NCBI GenBank assembly: GCA_016800925.1
Contig: JABCPU010000023.1
Span: 1-64,000, forward strand
Length of the DNA stretch: 64,000 nt
Source: Suillus spraguei
Taxonomy: Eukaryota > Basidiomycota > Agaricomycetes > Boletales > Suillaceae
Reading direction: 5' to 3'
Every line of letters starts with the position of its first letter. Within the stretch, counting starts at the first letter, position 1. The notes under the pieces were generated by a model that ran no database searches, was not told where the DNA came from, and saw nothing but the letters and a program-made list of their open reading frames with translations. Below are positions 8,999-21,301 of this stretch, in pieces. The translations under genes and the position numbers were made by a program.

Positions 8999-10483
8999 TT
9001 AGTTGTATTCGCTGTAAGTGAACATGTTTCGGGCAAACCCGACTTTGCGCTTGTCGCCATCGAACGCAGTGTAAAAGCGCTGGAGGAATACGTAGCCATT
9101 GATAAAGTCCAACCCTGCGCCAGTGAGTGATTCAAGGGCTTTAACGACGAGATATATCTCATCGGCACCGCCCCCAATCCTCTCATTGAGAGAACGAGGC
9201 CAGATTTGCGCATTAGGAATGAGTTTGCATGCCATCTGTGCAAATGGTTAACAAGGGATGTGAGAGCCGACAGAATTGACGTACACGGCCAATATGGAAT
9301 TTCAAGTCATGTAGTCCGTTGAACTGTTGAGGGGAAATCTGGAGAAGACCATTCGCCGGATTCACAACACCACCGGTTACATCCCGGTACCTGTCATAGG
9401 CATCTGTCGAACGCTGATGAGACCATGATTACTCGCTGCACTCTGCATACACACCGACGGCAAGGTAAATAAAGGTAGTACCACAGTCCACGATGCCAGC
9501 GGTGTAGTCCAAGATAGCGATAGTTTTTGTAGTACCGTAGGTGATCTTCTGATTGATACCCCAAAACAACGATGAGGGGGGGGTGGTGGTGATATCACTG
9601 GAACAAAACCATTACTATCAGTCTGGATTGATCCAGAAGCTGAGGTGCCTTACTTGTACTCAACCTTTTGGTAGTACAGGCTAGGGTTGGTTCCACCAAA
9701 GGTAAGCTCTCCATGGTTGACTTTATTTACAGTGATGGGCTGGAAAAAGACGCCAATAATGGACAGACGAATGGTGCCTTGCTGAAACAGGCGGTCAATG
9801 ATACTCGGCATCGTCTGGGCCTCGAGGCCTGACGATGTAGGTCCGATGCCAAAGACACCATCAGCGTCGATGCCCCTCGCAGTAGAAGCAACACCGAATC
9901 GCATCCCGCGGACGGTGACGCCCTCAGTGATAAATATGTCATCTTCCGATATAGTTCCTATAGATTCTAATCGTAGGTATTTTCAACTTATAATATTGTT
10001 GTATGTCATACCTTCGAAGGAGCCATAACGGTAATTGACCGCCACACGCTCTTCAGTGTCCTCGCCGCTGAAGCTGAGGTACGGAGTGCCGGCACCAATC
10101 CATGTGATCGCGCTAGCGCTGTCGACAATCAAGTGGTCTTCGATAATATATTAGAAGCCGCATGTTTTCTCAGTGTTGAACTCACAGGTTGTGCGGGGAT
10201 CACCAATGACAACCTGCACGGTGTAGCCCGAAAATGTGTTTCCCAAATTGGCGTGTGACAAAGGAACGCTAGGATGAGGATGACTATCAGCATCACGTCG
10301 GCCATGCGTGCTGTATTCCCCAAAGGCCGCCAAGCGAGCTTCATCGTGCCGCAAAAGGTCGGTAACATTGGAGAATGCTAGCGTCCTGGTCATGGGGAGG
10401 GTGATGGGGGAATTGTGAACTTCAACGGGCAATCCCGTGACTGAGAAAGCCAGGAGTGCCAACGAGAATACAACGGAGAACAT
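8999..10483 (-). CDS. A1 (pepsin-like) aspartic protease homologue with altered active sites
   Basis: Secreted pepsin-family protein. Six exons (10483-10186, 10137-10012, 9957-9654, 9597-9453, 9413-9285, 9235-8999) join in frame to 412 codons, a normal length. The N-terminus is a signal peptide (MFSVVFSLALLAFSVTG) followed by a propeptide. Family landmarks are in order: YTVQVVIGDP, GVFGIGP, HGELTFGGT, WGINQKITYG, NAQIWPRSLN, GLDFINGYVFLQRFY. The two catalytic DTG triplets read DSA (Asp105) and DCG (Asp280): both aspartates remain but the neighbouring Thr and Gly differ. The flap tyrosine (YRYGSF) is kept. The fourth intron is short (39 bp) and removes an apparent stop. An intact frame with damaged triplets suggests a pseudoenzyme or very recent loss of function. 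Confident on family, uncertain on activity. Confidence 0.85.
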
Positions 10484-11364
10484 GACTTACTGGAAAGTCA
10501 TATCATACTCGGTTATATACCCAATAGCGAACACGATGGCAATATCGAGTACCTTAACCACGTCAGTCCCCCTCGAAAAAGATAGTTGCGATGCGAGTGC
10601 AAGGATTCAACTCGATAAAATGTGGCAAGAAATGATTTGCTTTTGATCCTGGCATGTTCAATTCCTGAATCTCAGTGTTGTCATGCGTCAGTCAGCACTG
10701 ACTAACTTAATTTAATTTGACCTGGCAACTAGTCGGCATGAGAGAAGGGTGATATTCACTGCGGAAACGAGAATTTGATCAGTCCTGCACATAGGTTACC
10801 AGTATATGATCGGCAAATCCCGAGGTGATAGAACAGTGGACGTAGGAACACTGACTATTGCAGAGTTTGAATGTGGATTGCTATTACTATTCCGATAACT
10901 GAATTATATCTGGTTTGTAGGGTCCGCACGTCTTATTTCAGTCTTGGATAGCATCTGAATACGAAGCTATCATATGACTATATGCTCTCCTATGGATCTG
11001 CCCCACTTCCAGTCGTTGCTCCCCTCGTTCCCACCACCACAATGTATGGTTCCCATTTCAACTTTCTAGAAGACAGCGAGTGCGTGCCACATAACACATG
11101 CGTGATATGGAAACACGCGCCATCTGGCGGGGCAATGAGAAAAGTTGGATTTAGCTGTTCACCTGGGAAGATAACATCACATACTGTGTGAGGGCGAAAC
11201 GTGACTTGGTTGGGTTGGGCCGTGGCAGAGAGACTCATTCTGGCGTTGTCAAGGTCGGAAAAATAGTAAAGATTTTCACAGATGACATTACACACCGTAT
11301 GAGAATGGGTGTCACCCAAGCACCACCAGCACTGAAACCATGCACTTCTTCGTTGTTGGACAGC
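10484..11364. other. Upstream region of the protease gene, no gene seen
   Basis: About 880 bp with only short ORFs. The minus ORF at 10990-11397 has no recognisable domain and runs into the minisatellite. The proximal part presumably holds the protease promoter. Confidence 0.4.
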
Positions 11365-11850
11365 GAGAGATTGTGACAAGCCGTCAGCATCAGGCAAGCA
11401 AGCCAGAAGACGAGAAAGTGAGAACCTGCACCAACTGAGAGCGGGATACAGCTAGAGCATCATTCAACATCGAGCCAAAAGACTGGAACACGGCACTCTC
11501 TGAGAGCAGGACACAGCCAGAGCATCATTAGCGTCAGACAAACAGACCAAAAACATACTCTGAGAGCGGGACATAACAAGAGAGCTGTCAGGGTTGGATA
11601 TTAAGCGGGCCAATAGATGAGAACACGCACTGGCTGGGAGTGGGATGTGACCAGCGCATCATCAGGGTTGAGTAAGTGAGTCACCAGACGAGAAAAGGCA
11701 CTGCCTGAGAGTGGGACATGGCCAAAGTATCATCAGGGTTGCCTGGGCAAGCGAGCCAACAAACGAGAAACACACTGGCTGAGAGCGGGACGCGGTCAGA
11801 GGATCATCAGCGTCGGGTAAGCGAGCCAAAAGACAAGAACAGCTTACTAC
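11365..11850. repeat. 73-bp minisatellite
   Basis: About six and a half degenerate direct repeats of 60-75 bp. Each unit contains 'ctgagagcgggac', 'agagcatcatcag', 'gtaagcgagcca' and 'agacgagaa' variants, starting near 11367, 11437, 11500, 11560, 11633, 11708 and 11785. Units carry different substitutions and small length changes, so the array is old rather than freshly expanded. No frame is open through it. Confidence 0.75.
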
Positions 11851-13125
11851 AGGACCTGGTTTCGTCGCTTCGAAGGTGAAACCAAATGCCTCGAATGCGA
11901 AGGCAACTCTAAGTTGATGGCGAGGCTGCTCTCGTCTGACATGTATTTGAGTGGAAGATGGAATTAGCGAAATATTTAAACAAACTCAGCTTCAGATAAG
12001 CAGAGTGTATTCAGACAGTCGAGAACACCATATACACAGGCTAATTTGTGTTGGGACAATATATATTTCACGAGCAAATATGAAGATCTGGAAATTGTTT
12101 AAAAATGTTCTGTTTGCGACTACTTATGAGCTCTTACATTCTCCAACGTCTAATTTACGTCTGATTATGAGGTAGGTACGTTTTTCCCCTGATTATTCTT
12201 CCTGTCTCCCTTGGAATATCCTACGCCTGGGTCTATAACAATCAATACAAGTCATGCATGAGGCTACGTCCCTTATTTTCGTCATGATTTCACGGTAAGG
12301 TCGAACGAGGCGGATGCAATGAAGAAGCCATCAGAAGAGTGAGTGGACGTAATAGAAAGTGTGACCAGGCCAATGTTGGGTCCAGTCCCAGAACGTGATT
12401 TTTTCATCGCCTAACCATCGGACGTCCACACAACACAATCGACGTGAGCGTTGATGTCGAGCAGAAGGTTAGCGTTATAACTTATCGGTGACCCGACTCT
12501 GCATCAGTAAATTCCCACAGACCCTAATTAGTGTTCACTAAATACATACAAACACATTGCACAGCAATGTGCGATGTGATCGACAGTGACTACTTAGATA
12601 CCGCATCATACGACCACTTTTTCATCACCAATATTTAATCTGTATGTCATGATGCGCTAGCTATTGGCAGCCGCAGAACGCATTCGTCGTACATATGTAT
12701 TTTACTTTACACACACAATTTACTCCAATTTTCTATCTTGAAAGCCTGGTCCAGACTCTGGAAGTGCCTGGTATGGGATTCGACGAAGTGCTCATCATGT
12801 AAGTCTAAAGCCAGACCCAAGCCAAAATTTCAGGCTAAGGCACATCACTACGGTGACGGTCAGCGGTGACTCGGACATGCACTTTTCGTTCTCCGTTCCA
12901 ACAGCTTTCTTTTATTCTGGTGTCCCCAGAATGAATTCTGAATCTCCAATCCAACGGCTGAGGTGAGCATTAGCATTTATCGATACATATTTTCAACTCC
13001 CTACATAGCTTTTGTTTCGTTTCTAGGTACGCACTGCCCTAGTACAATCCGAAGACTGAATTCTCCTTTCATTTTTAGTCCGAGCGTCTCTTCATTTGAG
13101 ACTGACCTTCCTGTCTCTGCCTCCC
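11851..13125. other. Intergenic, no gene seen
   Basis: Only short ORFs without domains on either strand. The last few hundred bases are the probable promoter and 5' UTR of the membrane-protein gene. Confidence 0.4.
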
Positions 13126-14908
13126 ATGGCAGCCTCTTCCAAACCGACAGAAGAAAATTTCCATCCATCCAGTCTTCTTGCCTATGACGCACTCTCGTAT
13201 CACCAGGGCTCTGATTCGATAATATCTGATGCGAAGATCACTGCTGACACTAAAACCGATTTCTACGACCGCAGCCTGACGAGTCGCAGATATGCCCTTG
13301 TCGGAGTGGCATGCTCAAGCATATTCAGCTGCTCGTGTATCGTTGCAGGCATTGTCATTGTAGCAAATTACGGAACTTTTGGTGTATTCGCGGTCAATCT
13401 TGAGATGTATGCTCTACGGAAGATATCACTCCTGCGAGAGATATTGGCCCTGATACTTAACTTAATCGTCACATTATGCACCGAGTCCACAGGCTTCGTA
13501 CACGGCATCGCATTGCGCTCTGCCCTAGCCTCAGAATCTCGGCTTCACTTCAACACTAATCTGCGCCTTCTGACCGCAGCTCGTGGATGGTATAACCCTA
13601 ACGGCGCCCTGCTTAACGGTATCTCGGCTGTCCTCCTCATTATATCCTACAACTCGGCCTCCCTCGCCGTATGCTACGACGTTGAAATACAGCCACAAAC
13701 AGATGTGCAAGGTGTTGCCTTTGCAGGGTTAGCTTTCCTCATTTTGGGGGCTGTGCTCCTTCTTCAGGTGATGATCGCACTATCAGGGATACGGGCTGTC
13801 AAAATATTGACGTGGAGCTCCTCACCTTTCGACTTGACCGCCGCGCTGGTTCACCACACGCAATTGACTCCTGCTACTTGCCGGTGCATGCGTTCTGTGT
13901 GTGACCTAGACACATATGGAGGCCCATCGAAACCATCAGAGGCACAGCCCTCGGCTTGGCATGCTCACCCTAGCATCCGGAAAGTTATAATTTTTCTTTG
14001 GGTGATCGTTGCGGCATGCGCTGGATGGGCCGGATTCGTCATGTATATCTGGGACAAGGATGTCGGCATGCATCAAGTGTCCCCTAATGCACTGACAACA
14101 CAGACATGGTCATTCCTGCCTGGAGGGCTGTCCAATTTCATATGGTATATTCTACCAGGTGCTGATCCTGTGGTGTGCATTATGGTCTTTGTCAACATGA
14201 TAGTTGTCCAGGGGCCATTGACGCTTGGGCTGCATTGCTCGGAGCTCATTGCAAATGTCATTCGAGACGAAAAACAGTGGAGACGCGCTACCGGAAGGAA
14301 AGGACTTATGACGGCGATGAACCCAGTGATGATGATTTTCACTCATCCGATCTGTCTCGTACTTTTCGTCGCCAAGCCTTTCCTGCGTGAGTCATTCGCG
14401 TCTAATTTATCGGTGTTATTGAGCACTATCCTTGACGATGACAGACTGGATGTTTGGACTTTCATTCAACATACTTATCACCGCCTATGACGGGGAACTA
14501 GTACAGCCGCTGGTACTCATGTTCACTGCCCAGGTTTGCACTTACTGCCTGTGTAAAACTGCTACGACAACCTTACCCTCGTGCAGATCTGGAACTTATG
14601 CATAGTGCTGTTTATATTTGCCTGTTTCTTCACTTTCGTCGCACTGCGCCAACCACGTGGCCCCCAGCCAGCTGCATACGGTCACGTCCAGACGCTCGCC
14701 AACCTCGTGGACGAGTGGTCGCATGTGATGTGGTGGGGACACAAGGAGGAAGGAATTCCGTACTGTCATGCTGGTAGGGACTTATGTGTTCACTATGCTA
14801 CTGCTTTTACACTTTTGTAAAGGGACGAGTGATCACCCACTTCCTGATGTGAAGATGGACTGCATTTATGCTGGTTCCGGTGCTGGGTCTCGGGCACCCC
14901 TCTCATGA
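13126..14908 (+). CDS. Multi-pass membrane protein, basidiomycete family of unknown function
   Basis: Four exons (13126-14386, 14445-14533, 14587-14773, 14823-14908) give 540 aa. The ATG sits in a strong context (cccATGG). I see about nine hydrophobic segments: near residues 55-80, 95-130, 160-185, 195-225, 290-310, 335-365, 400-425, then LSFNILITAYDGELVQPLVLM (split here by its intron-coded neighbour) and IWNLCIVLFIFACFFTFVAL. Characteristic strings include TAARGWYNPNGALLNGISA, GPLTLGLHCSELIANVIRDE and PRGPQPAAYGHVQTLANLVD. The pattern matches a family of uncharacterised agaricomycete membrane proteins I know only as hypothetical; no transporter or receptor signature is evident. Its last three exons are duplicated at 899-1416. 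Confidence 0.8.
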
Positions 14909-16563
14909 GAGGTACTTGCTCCGTTTTACAAGGCGCATTTCTTGATTTCTCTTTCTACACAGGACCTATATCTACGTTAAGCTGGCGATGCATTTATGGT
15001 GTACACAGCCAGCTATACCGTTGAATATAAGCCAATGGACGTCTATTCATACATCACTCTCGAACACCCCCTTATCAATTAGACTGTCGTCTACATTAGA
15101 TTAGTCTACAAGGACAATAAGAAAAAGAAAAAACATCGTTGAACAAATTTTATGCTATCTGCTGTGTTGTAGTTGATTGATCTTGTTTCTTGGTATACCA
15201 TTCCGCACCAGTCTCTGTAAGATAGATGCGTCAAGTTTGTTAGTTACAACTTAAATCACACCAGCAAATCCCTGAGTGGCCGCACGGCAGTGTGTGGCAC
15301 CGCACAGTGCCATACAGCCACTAAGTGAATCGTCAGGCAAGTGACCCGAAAATGACAAAGTATCTATCCGATATAAACTGGTATGATGAGGTCGGCCAAG
15401 ACGCATCATCCAACAAACATGCTCCTTTTGCAGATCTTCCAGTAATTAAACAGACTCTTTGGACCCATGCCGACTCTACTAGCCTTTTATATACTTGCAG
15501 GCAAGACGACCCCATTCGAATAGGTCACTGGATTTCAAAGCGAGTAAAGGCGCAGATGTACAGCTGTATGCCATGTTCCGAAGGCGCGACGTCTAAAGTG
15601 TTGTCAGTGTCTCCGAGTCCGAGTGAATGGGAAGTGACGAGAATACGGAAGTTTGCTGCAAGTCCAATGTTCAGTTCGCCAGAGAGCGGACGAAGAATCT
15701 GTACCCGGTATTGGCTTCTCCACTCTCGTTGACGCCTTGATGACAAACAGGACAGGTGCAACGATAGTTTTTGAGGTTACTATGCTTGTCAGTTCGACGA
15801 TTGGTTCCTGTCATCTTTAATGGTATGTGGAATGCGCTTGAGTCCGTTGTTATGTTTCCAAAACAAAGTTTAGACATATTCATTCCAGCACCCGTTGCAC
15901 ACTCCACGCCAATGAGGTTCAGACTCTCAGCTGCGCACAGGTGATGGAATATCAGACAAGGCTCAATGAAACCTGAAAGTTGATTCTTCTTACCCATACG
16001 GTAGACGACGTGGTATCACGAGCCGAACGATAAGTTCCGAAATTTTTGCAAGAGACTGTCGACTTAAAACACCACTGTAACTCTGGGTCGTAGTGACCGT
16101 TTGGTCCAAACGAGAACCGGCACCACGTTCAACATTCCTTTGGTTGTTTGTTATCGTCGTTGCTGCGAAAGAATTTATAGCCCACGAAGCTGAATTTCTG
16201 CAATACGCGGATAAGATGAAAGTGATGAGTGGAATGAATAGTGATAACGAGGGCGGTGAGGAGCAGACGTCGATGCAGATATTACTAGTAGGCAATTCAA
16301 ATGACTTGCTTCAACTGCCAGTGTAAACAAAGGGTGAGCACTTCTTCACACTAGTACTGCTACTAGTATCGTTGTTCGTGACAGCTCACCTGCGAAGTCA
16401 TCTTTTTCCATGAACCTTGCTCCAGACGTTGATAAATTATAATTTGAAATTGGAATCACGTGACAGGCTAGTTTTACGTCACGGTCAGGTGGCAGGTTAT
16501 CACGTCTACATATAAGATCAGGAGCTTTACATGTAAACTCTTCCTTCCTACCTCACAGTTATC
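14909..16563. other. Unresolved interval, possible decayed gene
   Basis: 14909-15068 is the 3' flank also present in the duplicate at 1417-1577. From 15325 to 16326 both strands carry long ORFs. The minus strand looks better: an intron-like gap (about 15990-15930, gtaagaag to gtgcgcag) joins two frames, one with a hydrophobic N-terminus and one with a C-rich NYRCTCPVCH. However, no ATG opens it (the longest frame starts at TTG near 16295), and I recognise no family. It may be an eroded gene. A TATA-like 'tacatataag' near 16507 belongs to the kinase gene that follows. Confidence 0.3.
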
Positions 16564-18918
16564 ATGGTCGTACAAAGTAAGGCCTCATCAATATTATGTT
16601 ATTGTAACTACTCAGCCAATTTTGGACTCAGGCAAGCATTTCCTGAACACAGCACCCTCTCTTGTACTCGATTCCTTGGAAGGACTGTGTGCAATCAATA
16701 CACATCTAGCTCTCGATCCGATCATAAAGGTAAATTGCAGACCTATGATTAGAATGTTACACTAAAATATGTGTAGTCGTGTATCTTGCTGATCAGGATC
16801 GTTCCAAAGTTGCCCTCCTCTGTGGAGGTGGCTCTGGCCATGAGCCATCCCACTCAGGTTTCGTAGGTAAATAAATCCTTGCTTATATTACATCAAACGC
16901 TAACATAGATACAGGTCAGGGGATTTTGACTGGTTAGCAGAATCACTATTACATTCTTTATGTCGCTATGACTTAATCGACATTCACAAAGCTGCTGTGT
17001 GTGGCAATGTCTTTGCCTCTCCAAGCGCTAGTCAAGTTCGCCGTGCAATAGATCTTATTGACAACGAAAAAGGGTGATTTCATTGTTACGGCTGTAATCT
17101 CATCTGCTAATAGTGACTGCGTTTAGCACTATCATTGTAGTCAAGTATGACTCATCGCAATGGTTCTTGTAAAATGAAATTCGCTCACGAAATTTATGTG
17201 TAGGAATTACACCGGTGATGTCCTCAATTTTGGTCTAGCCAAAGAAGAATATGCGGCCCGTTACCCCGACAAAGCTGACCGTGTCAAGTTTGTCATCGTA
17301 GAGATGATGTTGCTGTAGGAAGAACCCAAGGCAGTATTGTCGGAAGACGGTATAGACATCATTTAAAATTACACTACAACACCTGAACATTCCACAGTGG
17401 TCTCGCTGGTGTCTGTCTCGTCTACAAAATTGCAGGTGCCCTCGCCCAAACCGGCGCCTCTGTAGACGAGGTCTACGATGTCGCCCAGTACGTATCCTCC
17501 AGGCTCGGCACTATTGGTGTTGGTCTGGACCACTGTCATGTATGAGTCAACGTTTGAGTATCGAGGACATCGTTGTATTCACGATACTCCATTGATTCAT
17601 GCAGGTTCCCGGCACCGCTGTTCCCGATGCACACTTAGGTGCGAATGAGCTCGAAATCGGTCTCGGAATTCACAACGAAAGTGGTCACCGCCGCATCTCT
17701 CCTGTTCCACCTCTCAATGAACTCTCCCCACTCTCCTCTCAATGATCACTTCCACAACAGACAAAGAGCGGTCGTTCGTTCCCTTCAAGAACGACGGCAC
17801 AGACCGTGTTGTTCTCCTTGTCAATAACCTCGGAGGTCTCAGTGAACTCGAGCTCGGCGGAATAGTCGCCGAAGTGAAGCGCGCTCTAGACAAATCTGGA
17901 ATTAAAATCATGCGCCTACTTTCAGGCTCTTTCATGGTTTGTTGAAATCCTTCAGGTCTGCTAGAACGGATGCTAACTCCTGCCAGACAAGTCTTAACAT
18001 GCCCGGATTTTCAATTACTACGCTCCTTCTGCCCGCCGCAAACGATACAGGAATTTTGTCAGCTGATCTCATCCTTTCCTTACTCGACGATAGCACCAAT
18101 ACCCCAGGATGGAAGTGGTCCTCTAGGTCCGTCTCAAAGCCACCATCCGTATTTTCGTCGCTCCCGACTGCAACCCCCGCGAAAGCCTGGTCAGCCTCAC
18201 TCAAGGCCCCAGATATCAATCAATTCAACAGTGCCGTAGAGCGTGCATGCCAGGCCCTCATTATTGCTGAGCCTGAGATTACTCGCATGGACAGTATCGC
18301 TGGTGATGGGGACTGCGGACTTACGCTCAAAGGTGGTGCTACGGTACTTCACGTAATGACCATGATACGCATGGATGCTCATTATGTACATACAGCTGTG
18401 CTCGAGGCTTTAAGCAAAAACAGCATCTCCGGCAACGATGTGCTTGGTAGCGTCATCACAATCTCTCGTATCGCTGAGGACGCGATGGGAGGAACTAGTG
18501 GAGCGCTCTATTCGTCAGTGAAGTTCCTTTTGTTTTGACTTATATCTCATAATCTTCATGCATCAGAATCTTTTTCTCTGCCCTCGCCCAAGCGCTCGCT
18601 AAGAGCTCTTCCTCGACCGCCACACAAGAAGTATGGTGCACAGCGCTGGAAGCTGCTCTAGGTCGTTTGTATACTTACACACGGGCACGTCCTCCTTCTC
18701 GTACATTGGTCGACCCTCTCGCTGCGTTCATCAGTGCACTGTCGTCCGGCCTTGCAGCGGCAGTAAAGGCCGCTGGAGAAGCTGCTGAAGGGACGAAAGA
18801 CATTGATGCGAAGGCTGGCAGGAGTGCATATGTCGATAGCACAAAACTGAAGGCTGAGCATGTCGCTGATCCTGGGGCGTGGGGCGTGAAAGTTGTGGTG
18901 GAGGCACTAGCTCAGTAA
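16564..18918 (+). pseudogene. DAK1: Dihydroxyacetone kinase, frameshifted
   Basis: DhaK-DhaL kinase of glycerol/dihydroxyacetone metabolism. Exon 1 is 16564-16576 and exon 2 is 16632-16729. Landmarks appear in order: [18 protein letters not shown], the substrate-histidine segment LDHCHVPG, VVLLVNNLGGLSELE, then the nucleotide-binding GDGDCGLTLKGGA and AMGGTSGALYS of DhaL. Three places break the frame: a base is missing where exon 2 meets exon 3 (16729/16777), one base is lost near 17300 (VIV-GDDVAVGRTQG) giving TAG at 17316, and a shift occurs near 17731-17738 before MITSTTDKERS. Splice sites elsewhere are good. This looks like a recent pseudogene. Assembly error is the alternative, though three separate lesions make that less likely. 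Confidence 0.75.
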
Positions 18919-19255
18919 AGTATTTTAGGCATCAGGCTCACGGGATTGATTTTTTAAACATGTGACTGACACGGTCACCATCGAGGATGAAGCTGGAGAT
19001 AGTCGCAGCGAGAAAATGACTAAACGAATTCAAAGCAAGAAATGGAAAATTAGCGAAACATTGCGTAACCCGATCCCTGAGCCGCTTGAAGCGTGATGTC
19101 AGACGATCATGGATCAGATTCTACGTCGATGTCTGATCGATAACTGTTGGATAATCATCATATCATCATCTCCCGACTCGCTCCACGACTGGTAATAACA
19201 AATACATAGTGACTAAATAAATTTTATCCTAAAGTGTTCATTCCGCTCCGGCACT
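18919..19255. other. Convergent intergenic region, no gene seen
   Basis: Shared 3' flank of the kinase relic and the minus-strand zinc-finger gene. Only short ORFs. Confidence 0.5.
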
Positions 19256-21301
19256 CTAGGCCAGCTCCTTCTTTCTATGTACACCCATGTGCCTTGCAAG
19301 TTGGTCCGGCCTCGCGAAAGACTTTCCACACCCACTCTCAGGACAGGGGTAAGGGCGTGCGCCCGTGTGTGTTCGTAACTAGAAACATAATCTGATTCAG
19401 AAGCTAGTCATACAATAACCACAAAAGAGCCCACATGTTTCGACAGGTTCGACGACTCAGCGAAGGCCCTGAAGAAAGACGATAAATCAGCACTCCAACG
19501 TCAAAAGGAAGAGACTCATACTTTTCGCAATACTTGCATTTGAACGGCTTGAAGCCATTATGCGTCCGTTTATGAATCGTCAGTGCGCCCGTAATAGCAA
19601 ACGCCTTGCCGCACCCGGGGAAATCGCAGACGTATGGTTCTATAGTGTCCAATGAGCTGACCGTCGAACGCGAAACGACACGAAACGGAAAAAGTACATA
19701 CTCTCTTGGGTATGCCTGCGCATATGTTGCTGCAACGTAGCCGTTTCCGAGAAATGTGCATTACAGACTTTACACTTGAACGGCCTATGTCCTGTATGCG
19801 ATTGCATGTGTCGCGCGACTTTTTGTTTACTCGAAAATCCTTGCTTGCCATTCCGAGAGCAACCCTCCCAGCAACACTCATAGTGCGCTTTACCGCTGCC
19901 AATGTGCGCAAAGAGGATATGGTTTGTAAGGTCATCAGGAGAAGAGAATATTTGCGTGCACCCGCTCCATTTGCAGGGTTTGGTGGCGCCTGTGGACGGG
20001 GAGTCTGGCGAGTAAGACGTGTCCCGAGGTGAAGGATAGGGAGGGGCGTCTATGGGTGATTCGCCATGGGCGATATTTTCCGCGCGAGTTGGAGGTGTTT
20101 TCGGTGATGGTGCGGTGCACACTGTCGTCGATTGCGAGAAGGGGTAATTGATACCAAGATGATCTTGCATCAAATGCGTGGCAAGAACGTCAAGGACAGT
20201 ATCTGTGAATACAGTTGTTGAAGAGCTTGAAATCAATTCTGTACAGGGCAACATAGTGCAGTCTCCCCAGTGGCACGATAAAGCATTGGGGTCGACTTGT
20301 TGAGTCCGGGGAACATTTGAGCATACCTGCTGAGGGGCTGATTCCTTCGTTAGATGTTGGGGGCGAAGATGGTCCAGGTTAACGTGCCCGACTAGCTCCA
20401 TAATAGATGGAAATGCAGCCCTGCAGTCTGCCCATAAACAGGTAAACATATGTGGTGGGAATTGCGGCAGGTGTTGTGGCAGGTCAACAGGTGTAAATTG
20501 AGTCGCTGCCTGGGAAATGTGGGGTGAAGAAAGTGCTGAACTAGTAGATGATACTGGGCATTCGGAAGATGCATCACCCAAAGATCGGGCTATGTCGCTG
20601 TGTTCTGGCAAGAACTGGGATTGTTTGCTATAGTCACTCTCATCGCATCCACAGAAATCATTCGTTAGCTGTGGGTTCCAGTTCAACTGTGCGAGGCTTG
20701 GGTCAAGGGACTTTGGTTGAGACAGATAAGAATGATAGTCGGTACAGCATTGCAGCTTAAGATAAAAGTAATTAGAAAGGGCAAGCAGATACAAGATATA
20801 GCGTACCAATTCTTCAAGACCAGAACAACTGTTGCAGTCCTCATCAGGGAGACATGCGCTGTCGCAGATTATGTCACCATCAGCAACATGGCAACTGGGC
20901 TCGGGGTGGGTAGGATCGTTACAGGCGACGACGACACATTGGTCGGTGCACTGCGAGGTCATCTCTAGTATGGGGCATGCCGTTTCTTTGCATTCATTTC
21001 CTGATGGGCAGTGGGAGCACGGTGGATACAGCGGGTGCATTGAGGAATCTGCACAATCCATACTAGCGCCAAACCCTGGAAGGTCATAAGGACGGAATGA
21101 ATGGTCATGAAGCTGCATGAACAAATAAGTATTCTTGGTGCGCAAATCAGAAAGCTTGTGATAAGGTGAGCTGATCGCTAGCGACGTCGATGACGACAAG
21201 CCAAGGGAATTTGTATGTGATGAATACTTGGAAAAATAACGGGCTAGAGAAAGGGAGACATTCTCTTGATCAACTCGATGTGTGATTGCGGTATTTTCCA
21301 T
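19256..21301 (-). CDS. ZAP1: Zap1/ZafA-like zinc-responsive C2H2 transcription factor
   Basis: Exons 21301-20807, 20755-19702, 19639-19522, 19468-19435 and 19378-19256 encode 607 aa. The first intron (20806-20756, 51 bp) is open in frame, so retention would add 17 residues. The N-terminal third is Cys-rich ([30 protein letters not shown]), as in zinc-sensing activation domains of Zap1. Two diverged fingers in the middle precede the C-terminal array: CKWSGC with IGSGK, CCWEGC, then [18 protein letters not shown], the HTQEKPY linker, [36 protein letters not shown] and [15 protein letters not shown]. The order and linkers match Zap1/ZafA, the activator of zinc uptake genes under zinc limitation. 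Nuclear role inferred. Confidence 0.88.

Noticed and set aside
9414..9452. Apparent stop codon in the aspartic protease after the second active site
   Set aside because: A 39-bp intron (GTGTAT...CATCAG) removes it in frame and restores the family sequence TDAYDRY.
9727..10368. Overlapping minus-strand ORFs in the protease region read as separate proteins
   Set aside because: They are shadow frames of exons 1 to 3 of the protease gene.
15325..16326. A complete gene on either strand between the membrane protein and the kinase relic
   Set aside because: No ATG-led frame with consistent splicing could be built, and no family match was recognised.
20756..20806. Hydrophobic insert [17 protein letters not shown] in the zinc-finger regulator
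   Set aside because: It has a GTACGC donor, a TTAAG acceptor and typical intron length of 51 bp, so it is most likely an unspliced intron rather than a membrane segment.
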